Positions 29,481 through 37,860 of a stretch of 64,000 nucleotides of DNA are shown piece by piece. Below the pieces are notes generated by a model, which saw only the letters and a program-made list of their open reading frames with translations, was not told where the DNA came from and searched no databases. Numbering within the stretch: the stretch's first letter is position 1; the number at the start of each line of letters is the position of its first letter. Both the position numbers and the translations under genes were made by a program. The stretch is from NCBI GenBank assembly GCA_041396705.1, contig JAWKYB010000006.1:246993-310992 (forward strand), read 5' to 3'. Source of the DNA: Alphaproteobacteria bacterium. Its GTDB lineage: Bacteria; Pseudomonadota; Alphaproteobacteria; CALKHQ01.

Positions 29481-32366
29481 TCAATCGTAGAGGATGCCGT
29501 CGCGGCCGGCGTCGTAGTTGTCGAGCCGGAAGACGATCACGCCGTCGCGGTCATATACATAAGTATGTCCGCCCGCGACCGCGAAAGACTTGCCGCCACG
29601 CAGCAAGTCCCCGTCGGCCGCCGAATAGTCGCCGACATAGTCTTTGAGGCCGTCGACCCCGCCGTTGATGAACAGGTCGGCCCCGGCGCCGCCGGTCATC
29701 AGGTCCGAGCCGTCCTCGCCGCGCAGCACGTCGTCGCCGGCGCCGCCGTCCAGCGTGTCGCGGTCGGCGCCGCCGCGCAGTTCGTCCGCGCCGTCGCCGC
29801 CGGACAGGAAGTCGCGGCCGGCATCGCCGCGCAGATAGTCGTTGCCGGCCTTGCCGTACAGCAGGTCGTCGTCGGCCTGGCCTTCCAGCCGGTCGGCGCC
29901 GTCGTCGCCGCTGAGGGTGTCGCGGCCTTCGGCGCCGATCAGCGTGTCGTCGCCGGCATCGCCCCACAGCCGGTCGGCGTCGGCCTCGCCCCTGACCACG
30001 TCGTTGCCGCTGCCGCCGTGCAGGGTGTCGCGGCCGGTGCCGCCGCTGACCGCGTCGTCGCCGCCGCCGCCGTCGAGAATGTCGTCACCGGCATCGCCGT
30101 CGACCGTGTCGACACCGCTGCCGCCGGACAGCCAGTCGTCGCCGTCGTCGCCGTGCAGCACGTCGGCGCCGTCGTTGCCATAGACGGTGTCGGCCGAGGT
30201 GCCGCCGCGCACGTCGTCGTCGCCGCCGCCACCGCTGAGCGTGTCCGCACCGCTGTCGCCGCGCACCGTGTCGTTGCCGTCGTCGCCATGGATCGCATCG
30301 GTGCCGTCGCCGCCGACCGCATAGTCGTCGCCGGTGCCGCCGGCGATCCGGTCGTCGCCGGCCTCGCCGCGCAGGGTGTCGGCGGCACTGCCGCCGTCGA
30401 GCGTGTCGGCGCCGTCGTCGCCGAGCATGGAGTCCGCGCCGTCGCCGCCGAACAGGACGTCGTCGCCGAGTTCGCCGTCGAGGCGGTCGTCGCCATTGTC
30501 GCCGGACAACCAGTCGCCGTCGGCGCCGCCGTAGAGCGTGTCGCCGTCGCTGCCGCCGGACAGGGAATCGGCACCGGTCTCGCCCTTCAGGATGTCGATG
30601 CCGGTGTCGCCGCGCAGCCAGTCGTCGCCGGAGCCGCCCTCGAGGCGGTCGGCGTCGGCGCCGCCATACAGACTGTCGGCGCCGTCCGCGCCGCGCAGCG
30701 TGTCGGCGCCGTTGCCGCCGGACAGCGTGTCGGCGCCGCCATCGCCCTCCAGCAGGTCGTCGCCGTCGTGGCCGAGCAGCACATCGTCGCCGGCATCGCC
30801 GATCAGCCGGTCGTTGCCGGCCTGGCCGCGCAGCAGGTCGTCGCCGTCGCCGCCCTCGACCCGGTCGTCGCCGCTGTCGCCGGAGGCGGTATCGGCGCCG
30901 ACCCCGCCGAGCAGCACGTCGTTGCCGTTGGCGCCGTAGAGCCGGTCGTCGCCGGCCTCGCCCATCACCGTGTCGGCCGCGGTGCCGCCGTCGATCAAGT
31001 CGGCGTCGTTGCCGCCAAACAGCCGGTCGCCGCCGGCGCCGCCTTCGATGCGGTCGGCGCCGTCGCCGCCATAGACGGTGTCGATGCCCGCGCCGGCCCG
31101 CACCAGGTCGTCGTCGATGCCGGCATAGAGCCTGTCGCCGCTGTCGCTGCCGAGCACGGTCAGCGACAGGTCGCCGGGATCGGCCGAGAACATGCGTTCC
31201 AGCTGGTCGGGGTGGACCGCGCGCGGATCGTCCGGCCCGGCATAGGCATAGCCGCTGTCGGCGTCGTCGCGGGTCGAGCCGGCGCCGCGCAGCCGCATCG
31301 AATGGTCGATCGAACCGCTGAACCGGTTGCCGCGGTAGCTGTTGCCGCTCGCGCTCGGGTCGTGCTCGTCGATGCCGTAGACCAGTGCGACCGCGCCGGC
31401 CGCGACAACGTTGTCATACAGCCGCAGATTGGCCGACGGCAGCCCGGCGTCGAACGCCTCGACCTTGACCGCGGCATGCGGTTCGCCCGTGCCGTTGCCG
31501 TCGAGCCGGTTGTCGAACACCAGGCTGTCGCGCACGCCGCGCAGCAGCAGGCCGGCGCGGGCGTTGTCGGCGATGGTGTTGCCGACGATCTCCAGCCGCT
31601 CAGCCGCCGCGGCCTTGAGGCCGTAGTCGCGGTTGGCCTCGACCGTGTTGCCGACCACGGCGACCTTGCGGGTCAGGCCGTCGGCATAGCCCTGCTGCAC
31701 CACGATGCCGAGCTCGTTGCCGCTGGCGCTGTTGCCCTGCAGCAGCACGTTGCTGGCGGCATGGGTGACGGTGATGCCGACATAACCGTTGCCGGTCGCC
31801 ACGCTGTTCTCCAGCACGGCGCCGTCGACCTCGACCAGCGCAAACCCGTTGATGCTGTTGTCGCGGGCGACGCTGTCGCGCACCGTCAGGTTGCCGGTGC
31901 TGCCCATGAAGTTGAAGCCGTAGCGCGAGACGTCGTGAACCTCGACGTTGGCGATCAGCACGTTGTCCACCGCGGCGCCGCCGCTGACCTCGCTCTTCAG
32001 CCCGTCGACCAGCCCGCCCGCATTGGCGCGGTTGCCGTCGATGCTGAGGTCGCGCACCACGATGTTGGCCGTGTCCTCGCTGCCGCCGAGGCGCACGACG
32101 CCGCGCAGGTCGCCGGCCTGGCCGTCGTCGACCCGCAGGCGGGTCTCGCCGATGCCGTCGCCGAACAGCTCGGTGTTGCCGTAGACGTGCAGCGCGCCGT
32201 TGCTGCCCGCCCCCGGCGCCGAGACCAGGTAGGTGCCGGCCGGCAGATAGACGCGGCCGCCGCCGGCCTCGCGCGCCGCGTCCAGCGCCGCCTGGATGCC
32301 GGCAGTGTCGTCGCCGCTGTCGCCGGCGCGCGCGCCATAGTCGCGCACATCGAAGAGACGCATCAT
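29481..32366 (-). CDS. Second AlgE/AlgY-type secreted protein: epimerase-like A-module with RTX region
   Basis: 961 residues from the ATG at 32366 (ATG ATG; TGAGG upstream). Residues 1-385 are the AlgE-type beta-helix (DYGARAGDSGDDTAGIQAAL, DGNRANAGGLVDGLK). About 420-900 are RTX nonapeptides. The end, YVYDRDGVIVFRLDNYDAGR, fits a type I signal. Residues corresponding to AlgE4 Asp152, His154, Asp178, Arg195 and His196 (AlgE4 numbering from memory) are Asn152, Met154, Val178, Tyr195 and Val196; Tyr149 is kept. Lys117 is also lost (GGLVDG). The first protein has the same replacements, so the set is conserved, not random. With no signal peptide, export would need HlyBD/TolC-like genes elsewhere. 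It may bind or shape alginate on the cell surface; epimerase activity is not supported by the residues. Confidence 0.85.
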   Translation of the reverse strand: MMRLFDVRDYGARAGDSGDDTAGIQAALDAAREAGGGRVYLPAGTYLVSAPGAGSNGALHVYGNTELFGDGIGETRLRVDDGQAGDLRGVVRLGGSEDTANIVVRDLSIDGNRANAGGLVDGLKSEVSGGAAVDNVLIANVEVHDVSRYGFNFMGSTGNLTVRDSVARDNSINGFALVEVDGAVLENSVATGNGYVGITVTHAASNVLLQGNSASGNELGIVVQQGYADGLTRKVAVVGNTVEANRDYGLKAAAAERLEIVGNTIADNARAGLLLRGVRDSLVFDNRLDGNGTGEPHAAVKVEAFDAGLPSANLRLYDNVVAAGAVALVYGIDEHDPSASGNSYRGNRFSGSIDHSMRLRGAGSTRDDADSGYAYAGPDDPRAVHPDQLERMFSADPGDLSLTVLGSDSGDRLYAGIDDDLVRAGAGIDTVYGGDGADRIEGGAGGDRLFGGNDADLIDGGTAADTVMGEAGDDRLYGANGNDVLLGGVGADTASGDSGDDRVEGGDGDDLLRGQAGNDRLIGDAGDDVLLGHDGDDLLEGDGGADTLSGGNGADTLRGADGADSLYGGADADRLEGGSGDDWLRGDTGIDILKGETGADSLSGGSDGDTLYGGADGDWLSGDNGDDRLDGELGDDVLFGGDGADSMLGDDGADTLDGGSAADTLRGEAGDDRIAGGTGDDYAVGGDGTDAIHGDDGNDTVRGDSGADTLSGGGGDDDVRGGTSADTVYGNDGADVLHGDDGDDWLSGGSGVDTVDGDAGDDILDGGGGDDAVSGGTGRDTLHGGSGNDVVRGEADADRLWGDAGDDTLIGAEGRDTLSGDDGADRLEGQADDDLLYGKAGNDYLRGDAGRDFLSGGDGADELRGGADRDTLDGGAGDDVLRGEDGSDLMTGGAGADLFINGGVDGLKDYVGDYSAADGDLLRGGKSFAVAGGHTYVYDRDGVIVFRLDNYDAGRDGILYD
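29660..31110 (-). repeat. RTX nonapeptide tandem array of the second AlgE-type protein
   Basis: Degenerate 27-nt repeats encode about 480 residues of GGxGxDxxx units without the inserts seen in the larger neighbour. The units use more serine (LSGG, DSLSGGS) than the first array, so the two arrays were not copied from one another recently. Confidence 0.8.
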
Positions 32367-32550
32367 GTCTGCAGACCTCAAAGAAAAGGCGGCCATCGCC
32401 GCCCGAAATACCTACAATATAATGGCTATTATTCCGGGATAATACTTACGTTTGACACAAGTTTTCTTAATCGCTCCGAAATACTACCGAAAGACTTCGC
32501 ATCCTTTCCTGCGGCCTCCGCACGTGCTCCGGCCCCGGTAGCGAATCCGC
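32367..32550 (-). promoter_or_regulatory. AT-rich leader between algX and the second AlgE-type gene
   Basis: 184 bp with no gene. The half next to the AlgE-type start (about 32400-32480) is strongly AT-rich, including TACAATATAATGGCTATTAT. A promoter for the AlgE-type gene is likely here, which would separate it from the algD-algX operon. No motif could be assigned with confidence. Confidence 0.4.
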
Positions 32551-33990
32551 TCAGAACAGCGGCGCGACGCCGGCCGGCTCGCGGCACACGCGGGTGGCGA
32601 CGTCGCCGCGGTGGTCGCCGTCATAGGCCAGCCGCACCTCGACCACCGGCGCGCCGAGGTCGAGCAGCTCCAGGAAGAAGCGCCCGTCGTTGAGCACCCG
32701 GGTCGACCGGTCGATCGGCACCCGGTCGACGAAGCCGGTGGCATCCTCGATCTCGAGGGTGAACTTGACCAGCGACAGGTCGTCGACCTCCAGGAACAGG
32801 AAGGTGCGGTCGACCGGGATCGGCGCGCCGCCAGCGGCCGCGACCAGGACGGCCCTGCCGTCGCGCAGCTCGGCCGCGCCGGACGCGACAGCGTCGGCCG
32901 CCGCGCATTCGCCGAGCGCCTCGGGAATCACCGCGCGGAAGAAGGCCGGCTCGCCGTCGATGTCGTAATAGGCCGCCAGTTCCCAGACCAGGAACGGCGG
33001 CGGCTGGTTCTGGAAGTCGCGCGAACGCAGGTAGCCCTCGATGGTGGTGGTCAGGCCGCCGCCGGCGACCGCGCGGTTGTCGACGAAAGCGCCGGCATAG
33101 TGGGCGAGCATGCCGGGAAAGTTGGCGTCGTTGTTGACGCGCTGGCTGAAGCTGGTGCCGACCAGCACGATGTTTTCCTCGACCGGCCCGAACAGCAGCG
33201 ATTCCGAAGACTCGGCCGGCTCGTCGATCAGCAGGTCGGCCGAGGTGGCCGGGCCGGCCGGTGCCTCCGGCGTGGCGAAGAACTCGTAGCGCTTGCTCGG
33301 CGGGCGCACGCCGCAGATCTGGTCGACCGCATCGGAATAGGGGCCGTAGGTGTCGCGGAAGCCGAGCGATTCCAGCGCGAAGTCGTGGGCGGTCAGGCGG
33401 GCGGCGTCCGGGTGGGCGCGGATCGCCTGGGCGATCGCCTCGGCCGACAGGCGGGCCCCCTGCGGCGCCCAGTGGAAGTCGTCGTGGAAATACACCGCCG
33501 TGCGCAGCACCGGATCGTCGACCAGGACGGCGTCGAGCAGGTTCGGCGCGATCACGCCGGCCTGGCGCAGCACCTCGATGTTGGCGCTGTAGTTGGCGTA
33601 GGTCCGCTCCGGGCTGAACGCCGCGTGCTCGGGCCGGTCCGGGTCCATGAACGCGTGCAGGACGACGCCGCGCGGCGGCGTCACTGCCATGACCAGGTTG
33701 GTCCCGCGCCATTTCAGCGCCTCGGCCAGGCGGCGGATGTAGTGGAAGGATTCGCGCGAATAGGGCGACAGCTCGTTCAGCGCGCGGGTGGTGCTGAACA
33801 GATAGCCGTCGCGGCCGACCGAGACCACCGCCAGCCCCTCGGAGCCGTCGTAGCTCTCGGCGAGGTCGAGGCCGCTGCAGTAGAGCGCGTCCTGGCCGGC
33901 CGCGGCCTGCGCCCGGGCGGCGCTGCCGGCCGCGGCCGCAGCCAGCAGCACGGCCAGGCCGGCGAACGCATTGCGCACAAGGGTCGCCAT
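32551..33990 (-). CDS. algX: AlgX-like alginate O-acetyltransferase (periplasmic SGNH + CBM)
   Basis: 479 residues. The ATG at 33990 has AAGGG at 7 nt; the ATG at 33996 is possible but has no spacing. The N-terminus is a Sec signal peptide. The SGNH-like domain has Asp171-x-His173 in HDDFHW and nucleophile Ser280 in LVGTSFSQ, as in Pseudomonas AlgX (474 aa; Asp174, His176, Ser269). The last 120 residues (RTFLFLEVDDLSLVKFTLEI) are the beta-sandwich carbohydrate-binding module. AlgX acetylates mannuronate residues in the periplasm and bridges AlgK. Its start is 10 bp after the stop of the Sel1 gene at 34001, so the two are coupled. Confidence 0.93.
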   Translation of the reverse strand: MATLVRNAFAGLAVLLAAAAAGSAARAQAAAGQDALYCSGLDLAESYDGSEGLAVVSVGRDGYLFSTTRALNELSPYSRESFHYIRRLAEALKWRGTNLVMAVTPPRGVVLHAFMDPDRPEHAAFSPERTYANYSANIEVLRQAGVIAPNLLDAVLVDDPVLRTAVYFHDDFHWAPQGARLSAEAIAQAIRAHPDAARLTAHDFALESLGFRDTYGPYSDAVDQICGVRPPSKRYEFFATPEAPAGPATSADLLIDEPAESSESLLFGPVEENIVLVGTSFSQRVNNDANFPGMLAHYAGAFVDNRAVAGGGLTTTIEGYLRSRDFQNQPPPFLVWELAAYYDIDGEPAFFRAVIPEALGECAAADAVASGAAELRDGRAVLVAAAGGAPIPVDRTFLFLEVDDLSLVKFTLEIEDATGFVDRVPIDRSTRVLNDGRFFLELLDLGAPVVEVRLAYDGDHRGDVATRVCREPAGVAPLF

Positions 33991-34000
33991 CGCCATCCCT

Positions 34001-35977
34001 TCAGCCGGACGGTTGCGCGCCGATGCCGGGCAGGGCCGGCACGCCGGCCTCGCGCAGCAGCTGCGCCTGGGTATTGCCCGCCTCGGCGGCGCGCAGGAGG
34101 AAATCGTCGGCCAGCGCCGGCTGGGCGTCGACGCCGAGCCCGAGCCGGTAGATCTCGCTGAGCCGCAGCATCGCCTCGGCCGAACCATAGCCGGCAGCCT
34201 GTTCCAGCGTGGTGCGGGCCCGGTCGAGGTCGACCGTGCCGTTGAGCCCGGACATGTAGATGTCGGCCAGCAGCACGCCCGCCTCGCCATCGCCCAGCGC
34301 GAGCGCGTGGGCGAGCAGCTCGGTCGCGGCGGCGGGGTCGTGCGGCGCCACCAGCCCCTCCATGTAGGCGCGGCCGAGGATGCGCATCGCATCGGGCCGG
34401 CCGTAGCCGACCGCGCGCTTGAGCCACAGCAGCGCCTCCGCCCGCTCGTCGGCGTCGGCGCTGTAGAGCAGCCCGCGGGCCAGCGCGATCATGGCGCGCG
34501 GGCCGTTCTGCTCGTTGCCGACCGCGCGCAGCAGGTCGGCGCCGCGCACGATCTCGGCGCGGGAAGTCCCCTCTTCGAGCAGGATCGCGCCGAGATCGGT
34601 CTTGGCGGCCAGGTTGCCGCGCGCGGCGGCAACCGCCAGCAGGGCGAGACCGTGCTCGCGGTCGGCCTCGTCCAGCGCCGTGTCGAGCGCGGCCCGGCCC
34701 AGGTCGAGCACATCCTCGTTCTCGCCCCAGCCGGCCTCGGCTGCCGCCAGCATCCACTGCTGGGATTCGCGCCGGCCGCCGGACAGGCAGGCCCAGTCGC
34801 CGGCCAGCGCCCGGCCGAGCACGTGCATCGAATCGGCATGCCCCGCCGCGGCGGCCTGCTCCAGCCAGTCGAGCGCCTGGGCGGCATCGGCCGGCGCATC
34901 GCAGGCGGCGAGGAAATACTGGTTGGCGATTGCCGGCACCGCGTCCCAGTAGGCGTCGGCCGCCACCTGGCCGGCGAAGCCGCCCGCCGCCACCGGGTCG
35001 TAAGGGCCGAATGCCGGGTCGACGTAGATCTGGAACAGCCGGTAGGCGGCGAGCCCGGTGCCGTCGGCGGCGGCCCGGTCCAGCCAGGCCATGCCCTGGT
35101 CCAGCTCCTGCGGGCGATAGGGATCGCGCAGGTAGAGCTCGGACAGGCGCATCGCGTAGCCGGGGCGCGGATCGGCCCGGAACAGCCGCTGCAGGATGTC
35201 GATCTCCGCATCGACCGCGGCAACCGCGCTTTCGCCGTCGCCGAGCATGCGGGCGTAGACGTCGGCCATCGTGCGCGCGGCCCGGTAGTCGTCGTGGTCG
35301 ACCGCCATCTGCAGATATCGGATCGCGGCCTCGGGATCGGAAGGACGGCCGATGCCGCGGGCAAGGATGAAGCCGAACAGGCGCGCGGCATTGTACTCGC
35401 CCATGTCGATGGCGATGTGCAGATAGCGCTCCGCCTGGCGGGCGTTGCCCGGTACGCCGCGGCCGAACATGTAGGCCCGGCCCAGGTCGTAGGCGGCGGC
35501 GCCGCTGCCGAGCACGATCAGCGAGCGCAGCTGGTCGACGGCCGCCTGCACGTCGGTATCGCTTTCCGCGCGCAGCAGCAGCAGGCGCGCCAGGCGCCGG
35601 CCGGCGCGGTCGTAGTGGGAGCCGTCGATGGCGGTGGCCTGGCGGTAGAAATCGATGGCGAGGTCGAGGATGGCGCGCTGCTCCGGCGAGTCCGCCACCT
35701 CGGTGCCGACCTCGATCTCGTCGTAGAGCAGGTCGGCCAGCCGCACCGCGGCCAGCACGAAGCCGCCGTTGGCCAGCCGCTTCAGGATCGCGACCGCCTC
35801 GTCATATTCGCCGAGCTCGATCAGCGTCTCGGCGCGGGCGAGCTCCTGTGCCGCCAGCGGGTCGGACACCACGGGCTGGGCGTGCGCAGACGCAGCGGCC
35901 AGCAGCGCCGGCAGCGCCGCAAGCCCCGGCACCAGGCCGAGCAGAGCCGCCTTCAGCCACATGCGCATGCGCGACAT
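34001..35977 (-). CDS. Periplasmic Sel1/TPR-repeat protein of the alginate cluster
   Basis: 658 residues. The signal peptide ends AAASAHA-QP, with no lipobox. The rest is Sel1-like helical repeats of about 36 residues (AAYDLGRAYMFGRGVPGNAR, AMRILGRAYMEG, AGVLLADIYMSGL). In Pseudomonas the single Sel1 protein AlgK scaffolds the outer-membrane porin AlgE and AlgX. This gene lies between algF (20 bp) and algX (10 bp), so it probably acts in the same periplasmic complex. It is one of three Sel1 proteins here and is the soluble one next to algX. A direct AlgX-binding scaffold is a reasonable guess. Confidence 0.85.
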   Translation of the reverse strand: MSRMRMWLKAALLGLVPGLAALPALLAAASAHAQPVVSDPLAAQELARAETLIELGEYDEAVAILKRLANGGFVLAAVRLADLLYDEIEVGTEVADSPEQRAILDLAIDFYRQATAIDGSHYDRAGRRLARLLLLRAESDTDVQAAVDQLRSLIVLGSGAAAYDLGRAYMFGRGVPGNARQAERYLHIAIDMGEYNAARLFGFILARGIGRPSDPEAAIRYLQMAVDHDDYRAARTMADVYARMLGDGESAVAAVDAEIDILQRLFRADPRPGYAMRLSELYLRDPYRPQELDQGMAWLDRAAADGTGLAAYRLFQIYVDPAFGPYDPVAAGGFAGQVAADAYWDAVPAIANQYFLAACDAPADAAQALDWLEQAAAAGHADSMHVLGRALAGDWACLSGGRRESQQWMLAAAEAGWGENEDVLDLGRAALDTALDEADREHGLALLAVAAARGNLAAKTDLGAILLEEGTSRAEIVRGADLLRAVGNEQNGPRAMIALARGLLYSADADERAEALLWLKRAVGYGRPDAMRILGRAYMEGLVAPHDPAAATELLAHALALGDGEAGVLLADIYMSGLNGTVDLDRARTTLEQAAGYGSAEAMLRLSEIYRLGLGVDAQPALADDFLLRAAEAGNTQAQLLREAGVPALPGIGAQPSG

Positions 35978-35996
35978 CGAATCCGCGGCCCCGGCC

Positions 35997-36656
35997 TCAG
36001 CGGCGCGTCTCGGCCCGGACCATCTCGACCGACGGTCCGTCGCCGCCGACCAGGAAGCCGAAGGCCATGCCGCGTTCCAGCGGCACCGCGTCGAAGGTCG
36101 CGACCACCGTGCCGTTCACCTTGACCGCCAGCCCGATGGTGACGGCGTTGACCGTGCGATACTGGGCGGAGTCCGGCCCGACGTCGTCGAACACCACCAC
36201 CTTGTCGTCGGCGGTGACCAGGTCGACGTCGGCCTCCGGCGTCAGATTGTAGAGGGCGAGCTGCGCCTTGGTCCGGTCGGTGTTCGGCGTGTCCTCGAGC
36301 GTGGTCACGGCGAGGCCGTCGGCCCCGGCCCGCGCCACCACGGAGAAGAAGCGGCCGGGCTCGATCTCGGCCGTGGCTTCGGCGTCGCCGAGGGCGATCG
36401 CGGTCTCGCGCTCCTCCACCACATAGTAGGGCGAGGCCTGCAGCGCGGCGACGCTGCCGGCGAAGTTCTGGCCGATGGTCACCTCCTCCGCCGCATCGCC
36501 GCCGGCGAGGTTGATGACGCGCACGAAGGCGGCGCCGGGGGGCGGCGCGGGATCGTAGAGGCCCTCGTCCTGCGCCAGCGCAGGGGCGGCGGCGATCAGG
36601 CCGCCCAGGGCGAGGACGGCGGCGGGGCTCAGCGGAAGCGGGGGAACTGTGCGCAT
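35997..36656 (-). CDS. algF: AlgF-like alginate O-acetylation protein
   Basis: 219 residues; the ATG at 36656 gives a Sec signal peptide ending APALAQD. The mature N-terminus DEGLYDPAPPPGAAFVRVIN matches AlgF (LYGPVAPKGSSFVRVYN type). It is followed by two beta-sandwich-like halves ending VPLERGMAFGFLV, as in AlgF (about 215 aa). AlgF works with AlgI and AlgJ to pass acetyl groups to alginate in the periplasm. In Pseudomonas algF follows algJ; here it is separated from algIJ and sits in the long minus-strand operon, between the sugar isomerase and a Sel1 gene. Confidence 0.88.
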   Translation of the reverse strand: MRTVPPLPLSPAAVLALGGLIAAAPALAQDEGLYDPAPPPGAAFVRVINLAGGDAAEEVTIGQNFAGSVAALQASPYYVVEERETAIALGDAEATAEIEPGRFFSVVARAGADGLAVTTLEDTPNTDRTKAQLALYNLTPEADVDLVTADDKVVVFDDVGPDSAQYRTVNAVTIGLAVKVNGTVVATFDAVPLERGMAFGFLVGGDGPSVEMVRAETRR

Positions 36657-36672
36657 CGGTCTGCTCTCGTCG

Positions 36673-37860
36673 TTACGGTTCTGCCTGGATCGCGGCCTGG
36701 CGCGCCCGGGCGAAGCCGAGCACGCGGTCGAATTCGTTGAGCGCCAGGGCGATGTGATAGAGCGAACTGGCCGGCGCCTCGTCGCCGATGCCGCGCCCGT
36801 CGGCATCGACGCGGTCGCGCCAGGCGCCGTTGGGCAGCAGGTAATGGGCGAACAGCCGCTCGACCGCGGCGCCGGCGCGGTCGAGATAGCCGGCATCGCC
36901 GCTGCGCTCGTACATCGCCAGCTGGCCCTTGATCTCCTCGGTCTGCGGCCAGCAGCGCTTGGTGGCCAGGATCGGGGCGCCGTCGGCGGCGCATTCGTCG
37001 ATCAGCAAGCCGTCGGCGGCGCGGCCGTGGCGCTCGGCGGTGGCGTGCAGCACCGCGGCCTCCGGTACCGGCAGCCCGGTCCGCTCCGACAGCCGCTGCA
37101 GCAGCCAGCACCATTCCATGTGGTGGCCGGGCTCGAAGCGCTGCTCGTCGACCGCCTGCCACGCGGTGTCGAAATACTCGCCGAGGATGCCGAGCCGCGG
37201 GTCGAACCAGTGCCGCTGGAACAGGCCGTACAGCGCGCGCGCCCGGTCCAGATAGGCGGTGTCGCCGGTGGCGGCGTGGCAGGCCAGGCAGGCCTCCAGC
37301 AGGTGCATGTGCGGGTTCTGCCGCCGCGGCGTGCGGTCCGGCAAGCTTTCGCGGTAGCCGCCGTTCGGCGATGCCAGCCGCTCGTCGAGGAACGCCCAGG
37401 TGCGCTCGATCCACGCGCCGGCGCCGCAGTCCGGCGCGGCCTGCAACAGCCAGGCGGACGCGAAGATGGCGAAGGCCTGCTCGTAGGCTTCGCGGGCGGC
37501 GTCGACCACCGTGCCGTCGCCGTCGACCGCGAACACCCAGCCGCCATCGGCCGACCAGTAGTGCCGCTGCATCCAGTCGAACGCCCGCAGCGCCACCATG
37601 CGCGCGCGGTCGTCGCCGTGACGCACCGCCGCGTCGGCATAGACGTAGATCTGCCGCGCCTGCACGCGCAGGCGGCGCCGGTCGGACGGCAGCGGCCGCC
37701 CGTCCAGGTCGAGCAGCTCCATGAAGCCGCCGTGGCGCCCGTCGACGCCGGCCGCCGCCCACAGCGGCAGCGCGGTTTCGCGCAGCCAGGCCTGGGCCCG
37801 GGCGTTGATGTCGCCGAGCGGCGCGGACGACGGGTCGCGGCGGGGAAGGCTCTGGCTCAT
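36673..37860 (-). CDS. AGE-family sugar isomerase (probable mannose/mannose-6-phosphate isomerase)
   Basis: 395 residues with an (alpha/alpha)6 barrel of the N-acylglucosamine 2-epimerase/mannose isomerase family. Seen are RRLRVQARQIYVYADAA (conserved Arg), QNPHMHLLEACLA, FEPGHHMEWCWLL (catalytic His pair) and ATKRCWPQTEEIKGQLAMYE, then ASSLYHIALAL. Length fits the family. Members interconvert mannose and fructose forms, and some act as phosphomannose isomerase. The gene overlaps the AlgK-like lipoprotein gene by 4 bp (ATGA), so it is part of the alginate operon. The guanylyltransferase in this cluster lacks the phosphomannose-isomerase domain of AlgA, so this enzyme is a good candidate to supply mannose-6-phosphate. 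That role is inference. Confidence 0.85.
   Translation of the reverse strand: MSQSLPRRDPSSAPLGDINARAQAWLRETALPLWAAAGVDGRHGGFMELLDLDGRPLPSDRRRLRVQARQIYVYADAAVRHGDDRARMVALRAFDWMQRHYWSADGGWVFAVDGDGTVVDAAREAYEQAFAIFASAWLLQAAPDCGAGAWIERTWAFLDERLASPNGGYRESLPDRTPRRQNPHMHLLEACLACHAATGDTAYLDRARALYGLFQRHWFDPRLGILGEYFDTAWQAVDEQRFEPGHHMEWCWLLQRLSERTGLPVPEAAVLHATAERHGRAADGLLIDECAADGAPILATKRCWPQTEEIKGQLAMYERSGDAGYLDRAGAAVERLFAHYLLPNGAWRDRVDADGRGIGDEAPASSLYHIALALNEFDRVLGFARARQAAIQAEP

Noticed and set aside
29442..32693. A 1083-codon plus-strand frame opposite the second AlgE-type gene
   Set aside because: Same RTX mirror effect; low-complexity composition and no ribosome site.
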